This document shows, piece after piece, positions 32,185-40,700 of a stretch of DNA of 64,000 bases. The stretch's first letter is position 1. Each line of letters starts with the position of its first letter. Source of the stretch: Knoellia locipacati. Its GTDB lineage: Bacteria; Actinomycetota; Actinomycetes; Actinomycetales; Dermatophilaceae. A program made the translations under genes and the position numbers. The notes below the pieces were generated by a model. It saw only the letters and a list, made by a program, of their open reading frames with translations, had not been told where the DNA came from and did no database searches. The stretch spans positions 186,001-250,000 of the forward strand of contig NZ_BKBA01000009.1 of NCBI RefSeq assembly GCF_007992835.1, read 5' to 3'.

Positions 32185-33375
32185 GTGCGAGTCGACATCC
32201 TCAGCAAGGAGTACCCCCCGACGATCTACGGAGGGGCGGGGGTGCACGTCGCTGAGCTGACCCGGGCCCTGCGGGAGCGGGGAGACATCGACGTGCGCGT
32301 GCGCGCCTTCGGGCCACCTCGCGACGAGGAGGGCACGACCGGGTACCCCGACCTCGAGGCCCTCGCCGGCGCCAACCCGGCGCTCGTGACGATGGGTGTC
32401 GACCTCGCCATCGCGGCGGACTGCGGTGGCACCGACCTCGTCCACTCCCACACCTGGTACGCCAACTTCGCCGGGCACACCGCATCGCTCCTCGAGGGTG
32501 TGCCGCACGTCGTGAGCGCGCACAGCCTCGAGCCGATGCGTCCGTGGAAGGCCGAGCAGCTCGGCGGCGGCTACCGGCTGTCCTCGTGGATCGAGCGGAC
32601 GGCATACGAGGGTGCGGCTGCCGTCATCGCGGTGAGCGACGGGATGCGCAAGGACGTGCTGCGCAGCTATCCGAGCATCGACCCGGGCAAGGTCAAGGTC
32701 GTCCACAACGGCATCGACAGCGAGCTCTGGCAGCGCGCCGAGGACCCCGACACGGTGCGTCGCCACGGTGTCGACCCGGACCGCCCGAGCGTGGTCTTCG
32801 TCGGACGGATCACCCGCCAGAAGGGTCTTCCGTACCTCCTGCGCGCGGCCGCCGAGCTGCCGCCGGAGGTCCAGCTCGTCCTCCTCGCGGGCGCTCCGGA
32901 CACCCCCGAGATCAAGGCCGAGGTCGAGGAGCTCATCACCGGGCTGCGCGAGACTCGCGACGGCGTCGTGTGGGTCCCCGAGATGCTGCCGCGGGCCGAG
33001 GTCATCGCCATGCTCTCCGCCGCCACGGTGTTCGTGTGCCCCTCGGTCTACGAGCCGCTCGGCATCGTCAACCTCGAGGCGATGGCGTGCGACCTGCCCG
33101 TCGTCGCGACGGCCACCGGCGGCATCCCCGAGGTCGTCGTCGACGGCGAGACCGGTTGGCTGGTCCCCATCGAGCAGGTCCAGGACGGCTCGGGCACTCC
33201 GGTCGACCCCGACCGCTTCGTGGCCGACCTCGCCGGTGCCCTCAACGACGCCGTGTCCGACCCCGAGCGGGCCAGGCGGTTCGGTCAGGCCGGACGCCGG
33301 CGGGCCGTGGAGTCGTTCTCGTGGTCCCGCATCGGCGACGAGACGCTCACGGTCTACCGCGACGTCCTGGGGTGA
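32185..33375 (+). CDS. glgA: GT4 glycogen synthase (actinobacterial GlgA/GlgM type)
   Basis: Retaining GT4 glycosyltransferase using ADP-glucose, 396 residues. SKEYPPTIYGGAGVHV at the N-terminus, HSHTWYAN, VGRITRQKG and the donor-site motif PSVYEPLGIVNLEAMA are present. The shorter actinobacterial type includes mycobacterial enzymes that make maltose-1-phosphate (GlgM), so it may serve that route rather than direct chain elongation; no glgE or treS is in view. Its 3' end overlaps the convergent gene by 22 bp. Confidence 0.92.
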   Translation: MRVDILSKEYPPTIYGGAGVHVAELTRALRERGDIDVRVRAFGPPRDEEGTTGYPDLEALAGANPALVTMGVDLAIAADCGGTDLVHSHTWYANFAGHTASLLEGVPHVVSAHSLEPMRPWKAEQLGGGYRLSSWIERTAYEGAAAVIAVSDGMRKDVLRSYPSIDPGKVKVVHNGIDSELWQRAEDPDTVRRHGVDPDRPSVVFVGRITRQKGLPYLLRAAAELPPEVQLVLLAGAPDTPEIKAEVEELITGLRETRDGVVWVPEMLPRAEVIAMLSAATVFVCPSVYEPLGIVNLEAMACDLPVVATATGGIPEVVVDGETGWLVPIEQVQDGSGTPVDPDRFVADLAGALNDAVSDPERARRFGQAGRRRAVESFSWSRIGDETLTVYRDVLG

Positions 33376-34118
33376 GCCACCGCCGCGACACCGGCGTTCG
33401 TCGCGTCCGCGAGGGCGCGCTCGGCGACCCGCCGGAGGTCGCGCAGCAGCTCCAGGCGTCGCTGCTGGGTCCACCCGTCGGGCCCGTCCTGCGGACCGTC
33501 GATTCCGGCCGCGGCCGCGGCGCTGATCGCCGCGGCGAACGTCAGGGCACGCAGGGACTGTCCCGGCAGGTCGTCCGGCAGCGCCCACTGGCCGGCGCGC
33601 GGCGCGGACTCGCGCGCCGACGCCGCGTCGAACGGCTGGCCGCCGAGCGCGTCGAGCTGCTCGGTGACCTCGAGGACCTTGGCGGTGAGCGCGCGGGTCG
33701 TCTCGCGGGGGTCGAGTGCCTCGACGCGGTGGGTCGGGACCGGCTCGCAGTCGTATGCCGTCCAGTCCAGTCGCGTGCCCGCGTCGGCACCAGTGGCCCC
33801 GGGAGCGCCGAACGTCGACCACGAGGGGACGAGCAGCGCGCCCAGACCCGGTGCGACGAGGCACTCCTCGGCCTCGACGGCCGCGTCGAGGGCTTCGGGT
33901 CCGCACCGGGGCAGGCTCGTCGGGTCGCCACTCGAGGGCAGTGCGACGAGGACGGTGCGCTCACCGAGGTCGTGCCAGAGGTCGAGGGCCCGCACTCCCG
34001 GGCCCACGGCGTCGACGTCGGGGAGGGCGGAGTCGACCGCTGACTCCAGGGACTCCCCTCCGCGCCAGGCGGAGGTGACCCAGAGAGCGATCCGGACGGA
34101 TGCGGGCAGCTCGGGCAT
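33354..34118 (-). CDS. conserved actinobacterial hypothetical protein
   Basis: 254-residue, mainly soluble Ala-rich protein with no catalytic motif that I recognise. It contains a fairly conserved look (VRIALWVTSAWRGG, VALPSSGD, GALLVPSWST) and a helical C-terminus. TACGAT ends exactly 6 nt before ATG 34118, so it is probably leaderless. Convergent with, and overlapping, the end of glgA. Confidence 0.72.
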   Translation of the reverse strand: MPELPASVRIALWVTSAWRGGESLESAVDSALPDVDAVGPGVRALDLWHDLGERTVLVALPSSGDPTSLPRCGPEALDAAVEAEECLVAPGLGALLVPSWSTFGAPGATGADAGTRLDWTAYDCEPVPTHRVEALDPRETTRALTAKVLEVTEQLDALGGQPFDAASARESAPRAGQWALPDDLPGQSLRALTFAAAISAAAAAGIDGPQDGPDGWTQQRRLELLRDLRRVAERALADATNAGVAAVAHPRTSR

Positions 34119-34124
34119 GCCGTC

Positions 34125-34130
34125 ATCGTA
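34125..34130 (-). promoter_or_regulatory. leaderless promoter -10 (TACGAT)
   Basis: Minus-strand TACGAT, 6 nt before ATG 34118. Confidence 0.5.
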
Positions 34131-34147
34131 GGCAGGAGGCGTTCAAC

Positions 34148-34153
34148 TAGGGT
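34148..34153 (+). promoter_or_regulatory. -10 box of orphan ABC ATPase (TAGGGT)
   Basis: TAGGGT ends 7 nt before ATG 34161. Confidence 0.55.
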
Positions 34154-34160
34154 TCGCGTC

Positions 34161-34943
34161 ATGAGTGACGTTCTGGCGCTGGCGGGGGTGGGCGTCGTCC
34201 GTGGCGACTCGACACTCCTCGACGACGTCGACTGGGAGGTCGAGGAGGGGCAACGCTGGGTCGTCCTCGGGCCCAACGGAGCGGGCAAGACCACGCTGCT
34301 CCAGCTGGCCTCGGGTCGCATGCATCCCACGCGCGGAGTCGTCGGCATCCTCGGCGAGGTCCTCGGCGCCGTCGACGTCTTCGAGCTCCGACCGCGCATC
34401 GGTCTGGCCTCGGCCTCGCTCGCCGAACGCATCCCCGGGGGTGAGCGGGTCGGCGACGTCGTCGTCACCGCCTCCTACGGCGTGGTCGGCCGCTGGCGCG
34501 AGAGCTACGACTCCCTCGACCACGCCCGCGCCGCCGAGCTGCTCGTCGCCCTGGGCGCGGACCACCTCGTCGACCGGACCTTCGGGACGCTGTCCGAGGG
34601 GGAGCGCAAGCGCGTCCAGATCGCCAGGGCCCTCATGACCGATCCCGAGCTCATGCTGCTGGACGAGCCCGCCGCGGGGCTCGACCTCGGAGGACGCGAG
34701 GACCTCGTCGCCCGGCTCGGTGAGATTGCCGGCGACGTCATGGCTCCCGCGCTCGTCCTCGTGACGCACCACGTCGAGGAGATCCCGCCGAACTTCACGG
34801 ACGTGCTGCTGCTGCGCGACGGCAGGGTCGTGGCCCAGGGCCCGATCGAGATCACCCTGACGGCGGCGAACCTCAGCGAGACCTTCGGGGTCCCGCTCCA
34901 GCTCGAGCAGCGGGGGTCTCGCTACATCGCATGGTCCGGGTGA
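34161..34943 (+). CDS. orphan ABC transporter ATP-binding protein (ModF/YlmA-like)
   Basis: 260-residue single ABC ATPase without a membrane partner nearby. Walker A GPNGAGKTT, signature LSEGERKRVQIARAL (Glu instead of the second Gly, as in the ModF/YlmA group), Walker B LMLLDEPAAGLD and H-loop THH. Role unknown; not clearly a transporter subunit. Confidence 0.85.
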   Translation: MSDVLALAGVGVVRGDSTLLDDVDWEVEEGQRWVVLGPNGAGKTTLLQLASGRMHPTRGVVGILGEVLGAVDVFELRPRIGLASASLAERIPGGERVGDVVVTASYGVVGRWRESYDSLDHARAAELLVALGADHLVDRTFGTLSEGERKRVQIARALMTDPELMLLDEPAAGLDLGGREDLVARLGEIAGDVMAPALVLVTHHVEEIPPNFTDVLLLRDGRVVAQGPIEITLTAANLSETFGVPLQLEQRGSRYIAWSG

Positions 34944-34982
34944 CGGGCACGTCGCACGGCATGACATCGTTGTTCCGACACA

Positions 34983-35000
34983 CCCGTCATCGCTGACGGG
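34983..35000 (+). terminator. hairpin between ABC ATPase and NfeD genes
   Basis: CCCGTCA-TCGC-TGACGGG, a perfect 7-bp stem with a 4-nt loop, 39 nt after the ATPase stop and 18 nt before the NfeD start. Could terminate the former or attenuate the latter. Confidence 0.5.
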
Positions 35001-35017
35001 GACGAAAGGGGAGTGTC

Positions 35018-35470
35018 ATGGAGTGGTTGACCGACAACCCGTGGGTGGCATGGGTGGGGGTGGCCCTGATCCTGGCCGCCATCGAGGCCGCCACCGTGGA
35101 CTTCGTCTTCGTCATGTTCGCCGGGGGTGCGCTGGCCGGTGCGCTGGCTGCCGCCGTCGGAGGCAACATCGCCGTCCAGGTGATCGTCGCGATCCTCGTC
35201 GCAGGGCTGCTGCTCTTCGTCGTGCGCCCGATCGTCAAGCGCAAGTTCACCGACGGTGAGCACGACCACCACATCGGGGCGTCCAGCCTCGTGGGGCGCG
35301 AGGCGCGCGTGCTCCAGACCGTCACGGACACCGACGGGCGCATCAAGCTCGCGGGGGAGACGTGGTCCGCTCGCGTGGCAGAGGGCACCGAGCCCCTGCG
35401 ACCGGGTGACGACGTCCGAGTCATCGCCATCCACGGTGCGACGGCCATCGTCGCCGCCGACCGTCACTGA
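35018..35470 (+). CDS. NfeD-family membrane protein
   Basis: 150 residues: two or three transmembrane segments (WVAWVGVALILAAIEA; FVFVMFAGGALAGALAA; VQVIVAILVAGLLLFVV) then a soluble OB-fold (SSLVGREARVLQTVTDTDGRIKLAGETWSAR). Short NfeD type that partners SPFH proteins. The SPFH gene begins 15 nt downstream, so the two should form a membrane-domain complex. GAAAGGGGAG is the ribosome site. Confidence 0.9.
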   Translation: MEWLTDNPWVAWVGVALILAAIEAATVDFVFVMFAGGALAGALAAAVGGNIAVQVIVAILVAGLLLFVVRPIVKRKFTDGEHDHHIGASSLVGREARVLQTVTDTDGRIKLAGETWSARVAEGTEPLRPGDDVRVIAIHGATAIVAADRH

Positions 35471-35485
35471 TCTCAGGGAGTTCCC

Positions 35486-36667
35486 ATGATCGAGCTCGTC
35501 ATCCTCGGGCTGCTGCTGCTCTTCGCCGTCATCGTGCTCATGCGCACGGTGCGGATCGTCCCGCAGCAGACCGCGCTCATCATCGAGCGGCTCGGCCGCT
35601 ACCACAGCACCCTCGAAGGCGGCATCCACTTCCTCGTGCCGTTCGTCGACAAGGTGCGGGCCAACATCGACCTGCGCGAGCAGGTCGTCTCCTTCCCGCC
35701 CCAGCCGGTGATCACGAGCGACAACCTCGTCGTCAACATCGACACCGTCATCTACTACTCGGTGATCGACGCCAAGTCCGCGGTCTACGAGATCGCGAAC
35801 TTCATCCAGGGCATCGAGCAGCTCACCGTCACCACCTTGCGCAACGTCATCGGCTCGCTCGACCTCGAGCAGACGCTGACCAGCCGCGACCAGATCAACG
35901 CCCAGCTCCGTGGCGTCCTCGACGAGGCCACCGGCAAGTGGGGCATCCGCGTCAACCGCGTCGAGCTCAAGGCGATCGACCCGCCCATGTCGATCCAGGA
36001 GTCGATGGAGAAGCAGATGAAGGCCGAGCGTGAGCGCCGCGCCATCATCCTCACGGCCGAGGGCTCGAAGCAGTCCAACATCCTCACCGCCGAGGGTGAG
36101 AAGCAGAGCCAGATCCTGCGGGCCGAGGGCTCCGCGCAGGCGCGCGTCCTCGAGGCGCAGGGCCAGGCCCGCGCCATCCAGCAGGTGTTCGACGCGATCC
36201 ACCGCGGCAAGCCGACCCAGAAGCTCCTCGCCTACCAGTACCTCCAGGTCCTCCCGCAGATCGCCCGTGGTGACTCCAACAAGATGTGGATCATCCCGAG
36301 CGAGCTCACCGACGCCCTCAAGGGCATCGGTGGCGCCCTCGGACGGGGCGACGGTGGCGGCGGCTTCGACGACGGTGACACCGAGGAGGACTGGCAGCCG
36401 TCCGAGGACCTGTCGACGCCGTTCGACGACACGGTCCTCGCCGACCCTGCCCAGGCCCTGGCCGAGGCTCGTGGCCAGGCCGGTGACGCCTCCCGTGAGG
36501 CCGCGGACCACGCGACGCCCCCGGCTCGGCAGCAGCCGCCGCTGACGCCCCCGGCCGACGCGGTTCCCCCGCGGATGCCGCAGGCCGACCCGGTGCCGCC
36601 GGTCGATCCCACGCCTCCGGTCGACCCCGCAGCACCGACGGACCCCGCCCCGCCGCGCGAGAGCTGA
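35486..36667 (+). CDS. SPFH/stomatin-like (band 7) protein
   Basis: 393 residues: N-terminal membrane helix (1-20), SPFH domain (about 25-200; RVPQ-like start IVPQQTALIIERLGRY), a coiled-coil with a repeated AEG(S/E)KQS pattern, and a Pro-rich disordered tail from about 330. Pairs with the NfeD protein immediately upstream. Expected to assemble into ring-like membrane scaffolds. Confidence 0.92.
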   Translation: MIELVILGLLLLFAVIVLMRTVRIVPQQTALIIERLGRYHSTLEGGIHFLVPFVDKVRANIDLREQVVSFPPQPVITSDNLVVNIDTVIYYSVIDAKSAVYEIANFIQGIEQLTVTTLRNVIGSLDLEQTLTSRDQINAQLRGVLDEATGKWGIRVNRVELKAIDPPMSIQESMEKQMKAERERRAIILTAEGSKQSNILTAEGEKQSQILRAEGSAQARVLEAQGQARAIQQVFDAIHRGKPTQKLLAYQYLQVLPQIARGDSNKMWIIPSELTDALKGIGGALGRGDGGGGFDDGDTEEDWQPSEDLSTPFDDTVLADPAQALAEARGQAGDASREAADHATPPARQQPPLTPPADAVPPRMPQADPVPPVDPTPPVDPAAPTDPAPPRES

Positions 36668-36668
36668 G

Positions 36669-37457
36669 GTGGGCCTCGGCGAGGCCGCGCTCATCCTCGT
36701 CGCCGGCGTCGTCGCCGGCACGATCAACACGGTCGTCGGGTCCGGCACGCTCGTGACCTTCCCGACGCTGCTGTTCTTCGGGTTCGCACCCGTGACGGCC
36801 AACGTCTCCAACACCGTCGGGCTCGTCGCCGGTGGCCTCACGGGTTCGTGGGGCTACCGGCACGAGCTCGGCGGGATGCGGGGCACCCTGCTCCGCTGGG
36901 CGCCGATGTCGCTCCTCGGCGGTGTCGTCGGTGCCCTGCTCCTGCTCGTGCTCGACCCCGCCGCGTTCCGCACGATCGTCCCCGTGCTCATCGCGCTCGG
37001 CGTGCTGCTCGTGGCGTTCGGCCCGCGCATCACGGCGTGGAGCACGACGCGACGCGGCGACGCGCCCCCGACGGCGCTCGGCGACCACTCCCGCCGCCGC
37101 GCGCTCCTGTTGGCCTTCTGTGTCTTCGCCACCGCGGTCTACGGCGGCTACTTCGGTGCGGCCCAGGGCGTCATCCTCATGGGGATCCTCACGACGCTCA
37201 CCAGCGAGTCGCTCCAGAGCCTCAACGGCATCAAGAACGTGCTCGCGACGATCGTCAACGCCGTCGCCGCGCTGACCTTCGTCGTCGTGGCGCCCGAGCA
37301 GGTCGACTGGACGGTGGCCGGGCTCATCGCGGCCGGGTCGCTGGTCGGTGGCGTCATCGGGTCGAAGGTCGGCCGGCGACTGCCGCCGAACGTCCTGCGC
37401 GCGGTGATCATCGTCATCGGCCTCGTCGCCATCGGGCGCATGGTCCTCGCTCCGTGA
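36669..37457 (+). CDS. TSUP (TauE/SafE) family permease
   Basis: 262-residue integral membrane protein with about eight helices. AGTINTVVGSGTLVTFPTLL and YGGYFGAAQGVILM are the two internal-repeat motifs of the TSUP family. GTG 36669 begins 1 nt after the SPFH stop. Substrates of the family include sulfite and organosulfonates; not determinable here. Confidence 0.88.
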   Translation: MGLGEAALILVAGVVAGTINTVVGSGTLVTFPTLLFFGFAPVTANVSNTVGLVAGGLTGSWGYRHELGGMRGTLLRWAPMSLLGGVVGALLLLVLDPAAFRTIVPVLIALGVLLVAFGPRITAWSTTRRGDAPPTALGDHSRRRALLLAFCVFATAVYGGYFGAAQGVILMGILTTLTSESLQSLNGIKNVLATIVNAVAALTFVVVAPEQVDWTVAGLIAAGSLVGGVIGSKVGRRLPPNVLRAVIIVIGLVAIGRMVLAP

Positions 37458-38176
37458 CGCCGTGGTCGGTCGTCCTGGGCCTCGGTCTCGCGCTCTTCGT
37501 CGGGGCGCTCGTCCAGTCCACGATCGGCTTCGGCATGGCCGTCGTGGCGGTCCCGTTCGTCGTCGTCGCCGCGCCCGAGCTCATGCCGGGCTCGGTCCTC
37601 GTCACGAGCTTCACCCTGCCCGTGGTCCAGCTCGCCCTCGCGCCGCTCGACATCGCCTGGCGTGAGCTCGGCTGGGCCCTGCTCGCGCGGCTCGTGGCCA
37701 CACCGCTCGGCGTCGCGGCGGTGGTCCTGCTCTCCACCCGCGTCATCTCCGTGGCGGTCGCGATGCTCATCCTCGTCACCGTCGCGACGTCGCTCACCAC
37801 CGTCGAGGTCCGGGCCGGGGCGCGCAACGCCGCCGCAGCCGGTGCCGTTGCCGGCGTCTCGGGCACGGCCACGAGCATCGGCGGCCCGTTCTTCGCGCTG
37901 GTGCTCCAGCACGAGCGCCCCGAGCGGATGCGATCGACCCTCGCGGCGTTCTTCCTCGTCGGGGCCGTCATGGCGATCGGCTCCCTGTCGATCGCGGGGG
38001 AGTTCCCCCGCCAGCAGCTGTGGGCCGGGCTGGCCTGGCTGCCGTTCATCGCCGCCGGCTACGCCGTCGCCGCGCCCCTTCGGCGGCACCTCGACCGCGA
38101 GCTGCTGCGTCGGGTCGTCCTCGTCTTCTGCGTCCTCGCGGGTGCCAGCCTCGTCGTGCGCGCGCTCTTCTTCTAA
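37454..38176 (+). CDS. second TSUP-family permease
   Basis: 240-residue membrane protein of the same superfamily but a distant subtype: VGALVQSTIGFGMAVVAVPF replaces the AGTINTVVG motif. GTG 37454 overlaps the preceding stop (GTGA). Not a recent duplicate of its neighbour, since sequence similarity is limited to general layout. Confidence 0.85.
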   Translation: MTPWSVVLGLGLALFVGALVQSTIGFGMAVVAVPFVVVAAPELMPGSVLVTSFTLPVVQLALAPLDIAWRELGWALLARLVATPLGVAAVVLLSTRVISVAVAMLILVTVATSLTTVEVRAGARNAAAAGAVAGVSGTATSIGGPFFALVLQHERPERMRSTLAAFFLVGAVMAIGSLSIAGEFPRQQLWAGLAWLPFIAAGYAVAAPLRRHLDRELLRRVVLVFCVLAGASLVVRALFF

Positions 38177-38179
38177 CCT
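38174..38179 (+). promoter_or_regulatory. leaderless promoter -10 of TrmH-family gene (TAACCT)
   Basis: TAACCT ends exactly 6 nt before GTG 38186; its first bases are the TAA stop of the upstream permease. Confidence 0.6.
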
Positions 38180-38185
38180 CTCAGG

Positions 38186-38995
38186 GTGCCGACCCGGATC
38201 ACCGACCCCCACGACCCACGCGTCCACGACTACGTCGGCCTCACCGACGTCGCCCTGCGGCGTCGCACCGAGCCCGAGCGCGGCCTCTACATCGCCGAGT
38301 CCGAGAAGGTCATCCGCCGAGCACTGGCCGCCGGCCACCGACCCCGCTCCTTCCTCATGGCCGAGCGCTGGCTCACCGACCTCGAGGACCTCGTCGCGCA
38401 GGCCGAGCAGGACGGCACACCGGTCCTCGTCGCGGACCACGAGGTCATCGAGGGCTTCACGGGCTTCCACCTGCACCGGGGTGCGCTCGCCTCGATGCAG
38501 CGGCCCGAGCAGCGGCCCGTCGCCGACGTCGTCGCCGATGCGCGTCGGGTCCTCGTCATCGAGGACGTCGTCGACCACACCAACGTCGGAGCCGTCTTCC
38601 GCAGCGCCGCGGCCCTCGGCATGGACGCCGTGCTCGTGACGCCGAGGTGCGCGGACCCGCTCTACCGACGCGCGATCCGGGTGTCGATGGGGACCGTGTT
38701 CCAGGTGCCCTGGACGCGCATCGACCCGTGGCCCGGTGGCATGGACCTGTTGCGGGACAGCGGGTTCACCGTCGCCGCCCTCGCCCTGTCCGACGACGCA
38801 GTCGGCCTCGACGAGCTCGCCGCCGACCCGCCGGAGCGGCTCGCGCTCGTGCTCGGGACCGAGGGCGACGGGCTCGGCCGACGCACCGTCGAGGGTGCCG
38901 ATGTCGTCGTGACCATCCCGATGGCCGGGGGAGTGGACTCGCTCAACGTCGCCGCTGCCGGCGCCGTCGCGGCCTGGGCCCTGCGCGCCCGCTGA
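38186..38995 (+). CDS. TrmH/SpoU-family RNA 2'-O-methyltransferase
   Basis: 269-residue SPOUT methyltransferase. N-terminal substrate-binding domain (1-100, ESEKVIRRALAAG), then the knotted domain with motif 1 DHTNVGAVFRSAAALG, motif 2 LVLGTEGDGL and motif 3 IPMAGGVDSLNVAAAGAVA. Acts on rRNA or tRNA ribose; the exact site is not predictable. Confidence 0.9.
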   Translation: MPTRITDPHDPRVHDYVGLTDVALRRRTEPERGLYIAESEKVIRRALAAGHRPRSFLMAERWLTDLEDLVAQAEQDGTPVLVADHEVIEGFTGFHLHRGALASMQRPEQRPVADVVADARRVLVIEDVVDHTNVGAVFRSAAALGMDAVLVTPRCADPLYRRAIRVSMGTVFQVPWTRIDPWPGGMDLLRDSGFTVAALALSDDAVGLDELAADPPERLALVLGTEGDGLGRRTVEGADVVVTIPMAGGVDSLNVAAAGAVAAWALRAR

Positions 38996-39004
38996 CGGCT
39001 GACC

Positions 39005-39487
39005 TCAGGCGAAGCCGAACGACGTCGCCACGGGCAGCGAGCCCAGCGCGAGACCGCGGAGGACGACGAGCTCGTATGCCGGGACCGGCTCGGGGAGTGC
39101 CCCGAGGGGGTGCCACCCGAGGTCCGCGCACTTGTGCGGCTCACTGATCACCGGGGTGCCGGTCCACGCCCGTGACGCCCAGAACCAGTCGACGCGCTGC
39201 TCGACCGGGTCGTCGGTCCCGTCGGTGCGCTGCATCACGGTGAGCAGCTCCAGGTCCCCCTCGCGCAGGTCGACACCGAGCTCCTCGTGGGCCTCGCGCA
39301 CTGCCGCCTCGACGGCGCTCTCGCCGGGCTCGACGTGCCCAGCCGCCCCCGCGACCCAGTGCCCGTCCATGTAGCCGGTGTGCGCCCGCTGCTGGAGCAG
39401 CACCTCGTCGCCACGGAGCAGGTAGACGTAGGACGCAGGGACGAGCGCGAAGGGCGCACGACGAGGCGAGGGGTGGGCCGACGGCAT
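39005..39487 (-). CDS. NUDIX hydrolase
   Basis: 160 residues with a complete Nudix box, GHVEPGESAVEAAVREAHEELGV. Hydrolyses a nucleoside-diphosphate-linked substrate, not identified. Its ATG (39487-39485) lies inside a copy of the dispersed octamer CGGCATAC. Lies 14 nt after the DUF3037 gene, so the three-gene run HipA-like, DUF3037, NUDIX is probably one operon. Confidence 0.87.
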   Translation of the reverse strand: MPSAHPSPRRAPFALVPASYVYLLRGDEVLLQQRAHTGYMDGHWVAGAAGHVEPGESAVEAAVREAHEELGVDLREGDLELLTVMQRTDGTDDPVEQRVDWFWASRAWTGTPVISEPHKCADLGWHPLGALPEPVPAYELVVLRGLALGSLPVATSFGFA

Positions 39488-39501
39488 ACGGGGGTGCTCC
39501 G

Positions 39502-39882
39502 TCAGCGGACGAGGCGCTCGAGGAGCGCGGCGAGCTCGGCCTCGGGGTCCTGGGCCGCGCCGCCGTGCACGCCGGAGGGCTGGATGACGGTGCTGCGGGG
39601 CGCGCTGAGCCAGCCGAACCTCTTGCCGGGGGTGGGGAGGGTGGGTCGTCCGCCGCCGCCGGTCCCGGCGCAGACGTCGTCGACGACCGAGAGCGAGGCG
39701 CGCACGGCGTCGACGTCGATGTCGGGGGCGAACGCGCGCAGCCGCTCCTCGTCGACGTGGCAGGCGGCGCGCAGGAAGCCCGCCGACTGCGAGTAGAGGA
39801 CGACGCCGACGTTGAGGCACTCGCCGCGGTCGACGCGGGGGACGCAGCGCAGGACGACGTACTGGTAGGGGTGCGCGCTCAT
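39502..39882 (-). CDS. DUF3037 protein
   Basis: 126 residues. The N-terminal YQYVVLRCVPRVDRGECLNVGVVLY is the DUF3037 signature, followed by a helical region and a Gly-rich linker. ATG 39882 overlaps the stop of the HipA-like gene (ATGA). Function unknown; DUF3037 is often found directly after HipA-like kinases. Confidence 0.83.
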   Translation of the reverse strand: MSAHPYQYVVLRCVPRVDRGECLNVGVVLYSQSAGFLRAACHVDEERLRAFAPDIDVDAVRASLSVVDDVCAGTGGGGRPTLPTPGKRFGWLSAPRSTVIQPSGVHGGAAQDPEAELAALLERLVR

Positions 39883-40643
39883 GCCGCCGCCTCCCACCAG
39901 GCGCCGGCGTTCTCGAGCCGGCGGGTGAGGTGGTCGACATAGGCGGCGCGCACCGCGGCCGCGTCGTCGAGCCCCGGCGCCTGCTCGAGCCACTCGTCGG
40001 GCACGAGAGCGACCACCTCGGTGAGGACCTCGGGAGTGAGCACCGCGGCGGCGCGGGCGTGTGCCGCGGCGAGGTCGCCCGCGACGTCGCGCAGGACGTG
40101 CTCCGAGACGTCGAACGGCTGGGCCGCGAACCGGGAGGCGTCCGCGCCCCGCCTCGGCCACGAGTGATGGAACCAGATGGCGGCGCCGTGGTCGATGGCC
40201 CAGACCTGGCGGTGCCAGACGAGGAGGTTGGGGTTGGACCAGGTGCGGTCGACGTTGGCTGTGAACGCGTCGAGCCAGACGATGTCCGCAGCCTCGTCGG
40301 CCGTCGGGGGACGGGAGCCGTCGTAGCCGAACGACCCCGGCAGGAAGTCCACGGCGAGGTTGTTGCCCGGGCTGGCGTTGAGGAGGTCCTGGACCTCCTC
40401 GTCAGCCTCGTAGCGGGCGATCGCCGTGGGCATGTCGATGACCGCCATCTGGGGGACCCGGATCCCGAGCCGTCGGGCGAGCTCGCCGACGACGACCTCG
40501 GCGACGAGGACCTTGAGGCCCTGGCCGGCGCCGCGGAACTTCACGACGTAGGTCCCGTCGTCGGACCCCTCGACGATGCCGGGGAGGGATCCGCCCTCCC
40601 GCAGAGGGGTGACGAACCGCGTCGCGGTGATGTGGGGCAGCAC
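39879..40643 (-). CDS. HipA-like kinase family protein
   Basis: 254 residues with a HipA/PI-kinase-like fold. Candidate nucleotide-binding Lys in TYVVKFRG, catalytic-loop-like DAFTANVDRTWSNPNLLVW and metal-binding-like AIDHGAAIWFHH. It lacks the N-terminal subdomain of HipA toxins, and there is no HipB-like regulator. TAGCCT ends exactly 6 nt before GTG 40643. Target unknown. Confidence 0.8.
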   Translation of the reverse strand: MLPHITATRFVTPLREGGSLPGIVEGSDDGTYVVKFRGAGQGLKVLVAEVVVGELARRLGIRVPQMAVIDMPTAIARYEADEEVQDLLNASPGNNLAVDFLPGSFGYDGSRPPTADEAADIVWLDAFTANVDRTWSNPNLLVWHRQVWAIDHGAAIWFHHSWPRRGADASRFAAQPFDVSEHVLRDVAGDLAAAHARAAAVLTPEVLTEVVALVPDEWLEQAPGLDDAAAVRAAYVDHLTRRLENAGAWWEAAA

Positions 40644-40649
40644 GGACTC

Positions 40650-40655
40650 AGGCTA
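40650..40655 (-). promoter_or_regulatory. leaderless promoter -10 of HipA-like gene (TAGCCT)
   Basis: Minus-strand TAGCCT, 6 nt before GTG 40643; 10 bp away from the divergent kinase-gene box TAGGGT (40666-40671). Confidence 0.55.
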
Positions 40656-40700
40656 CGGGAGGGACTAGGGTCGACGAAGCCCCCATACGCGAGGAGACGG

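Noticed and set aside
39879-40643. Classic HipBA toxin-antitoxin pair
   Set aside because: There is no HipB-like HTH gene, and the protein lacks the HipA N-terminal subdomain; only the kinase-like fold is shared.
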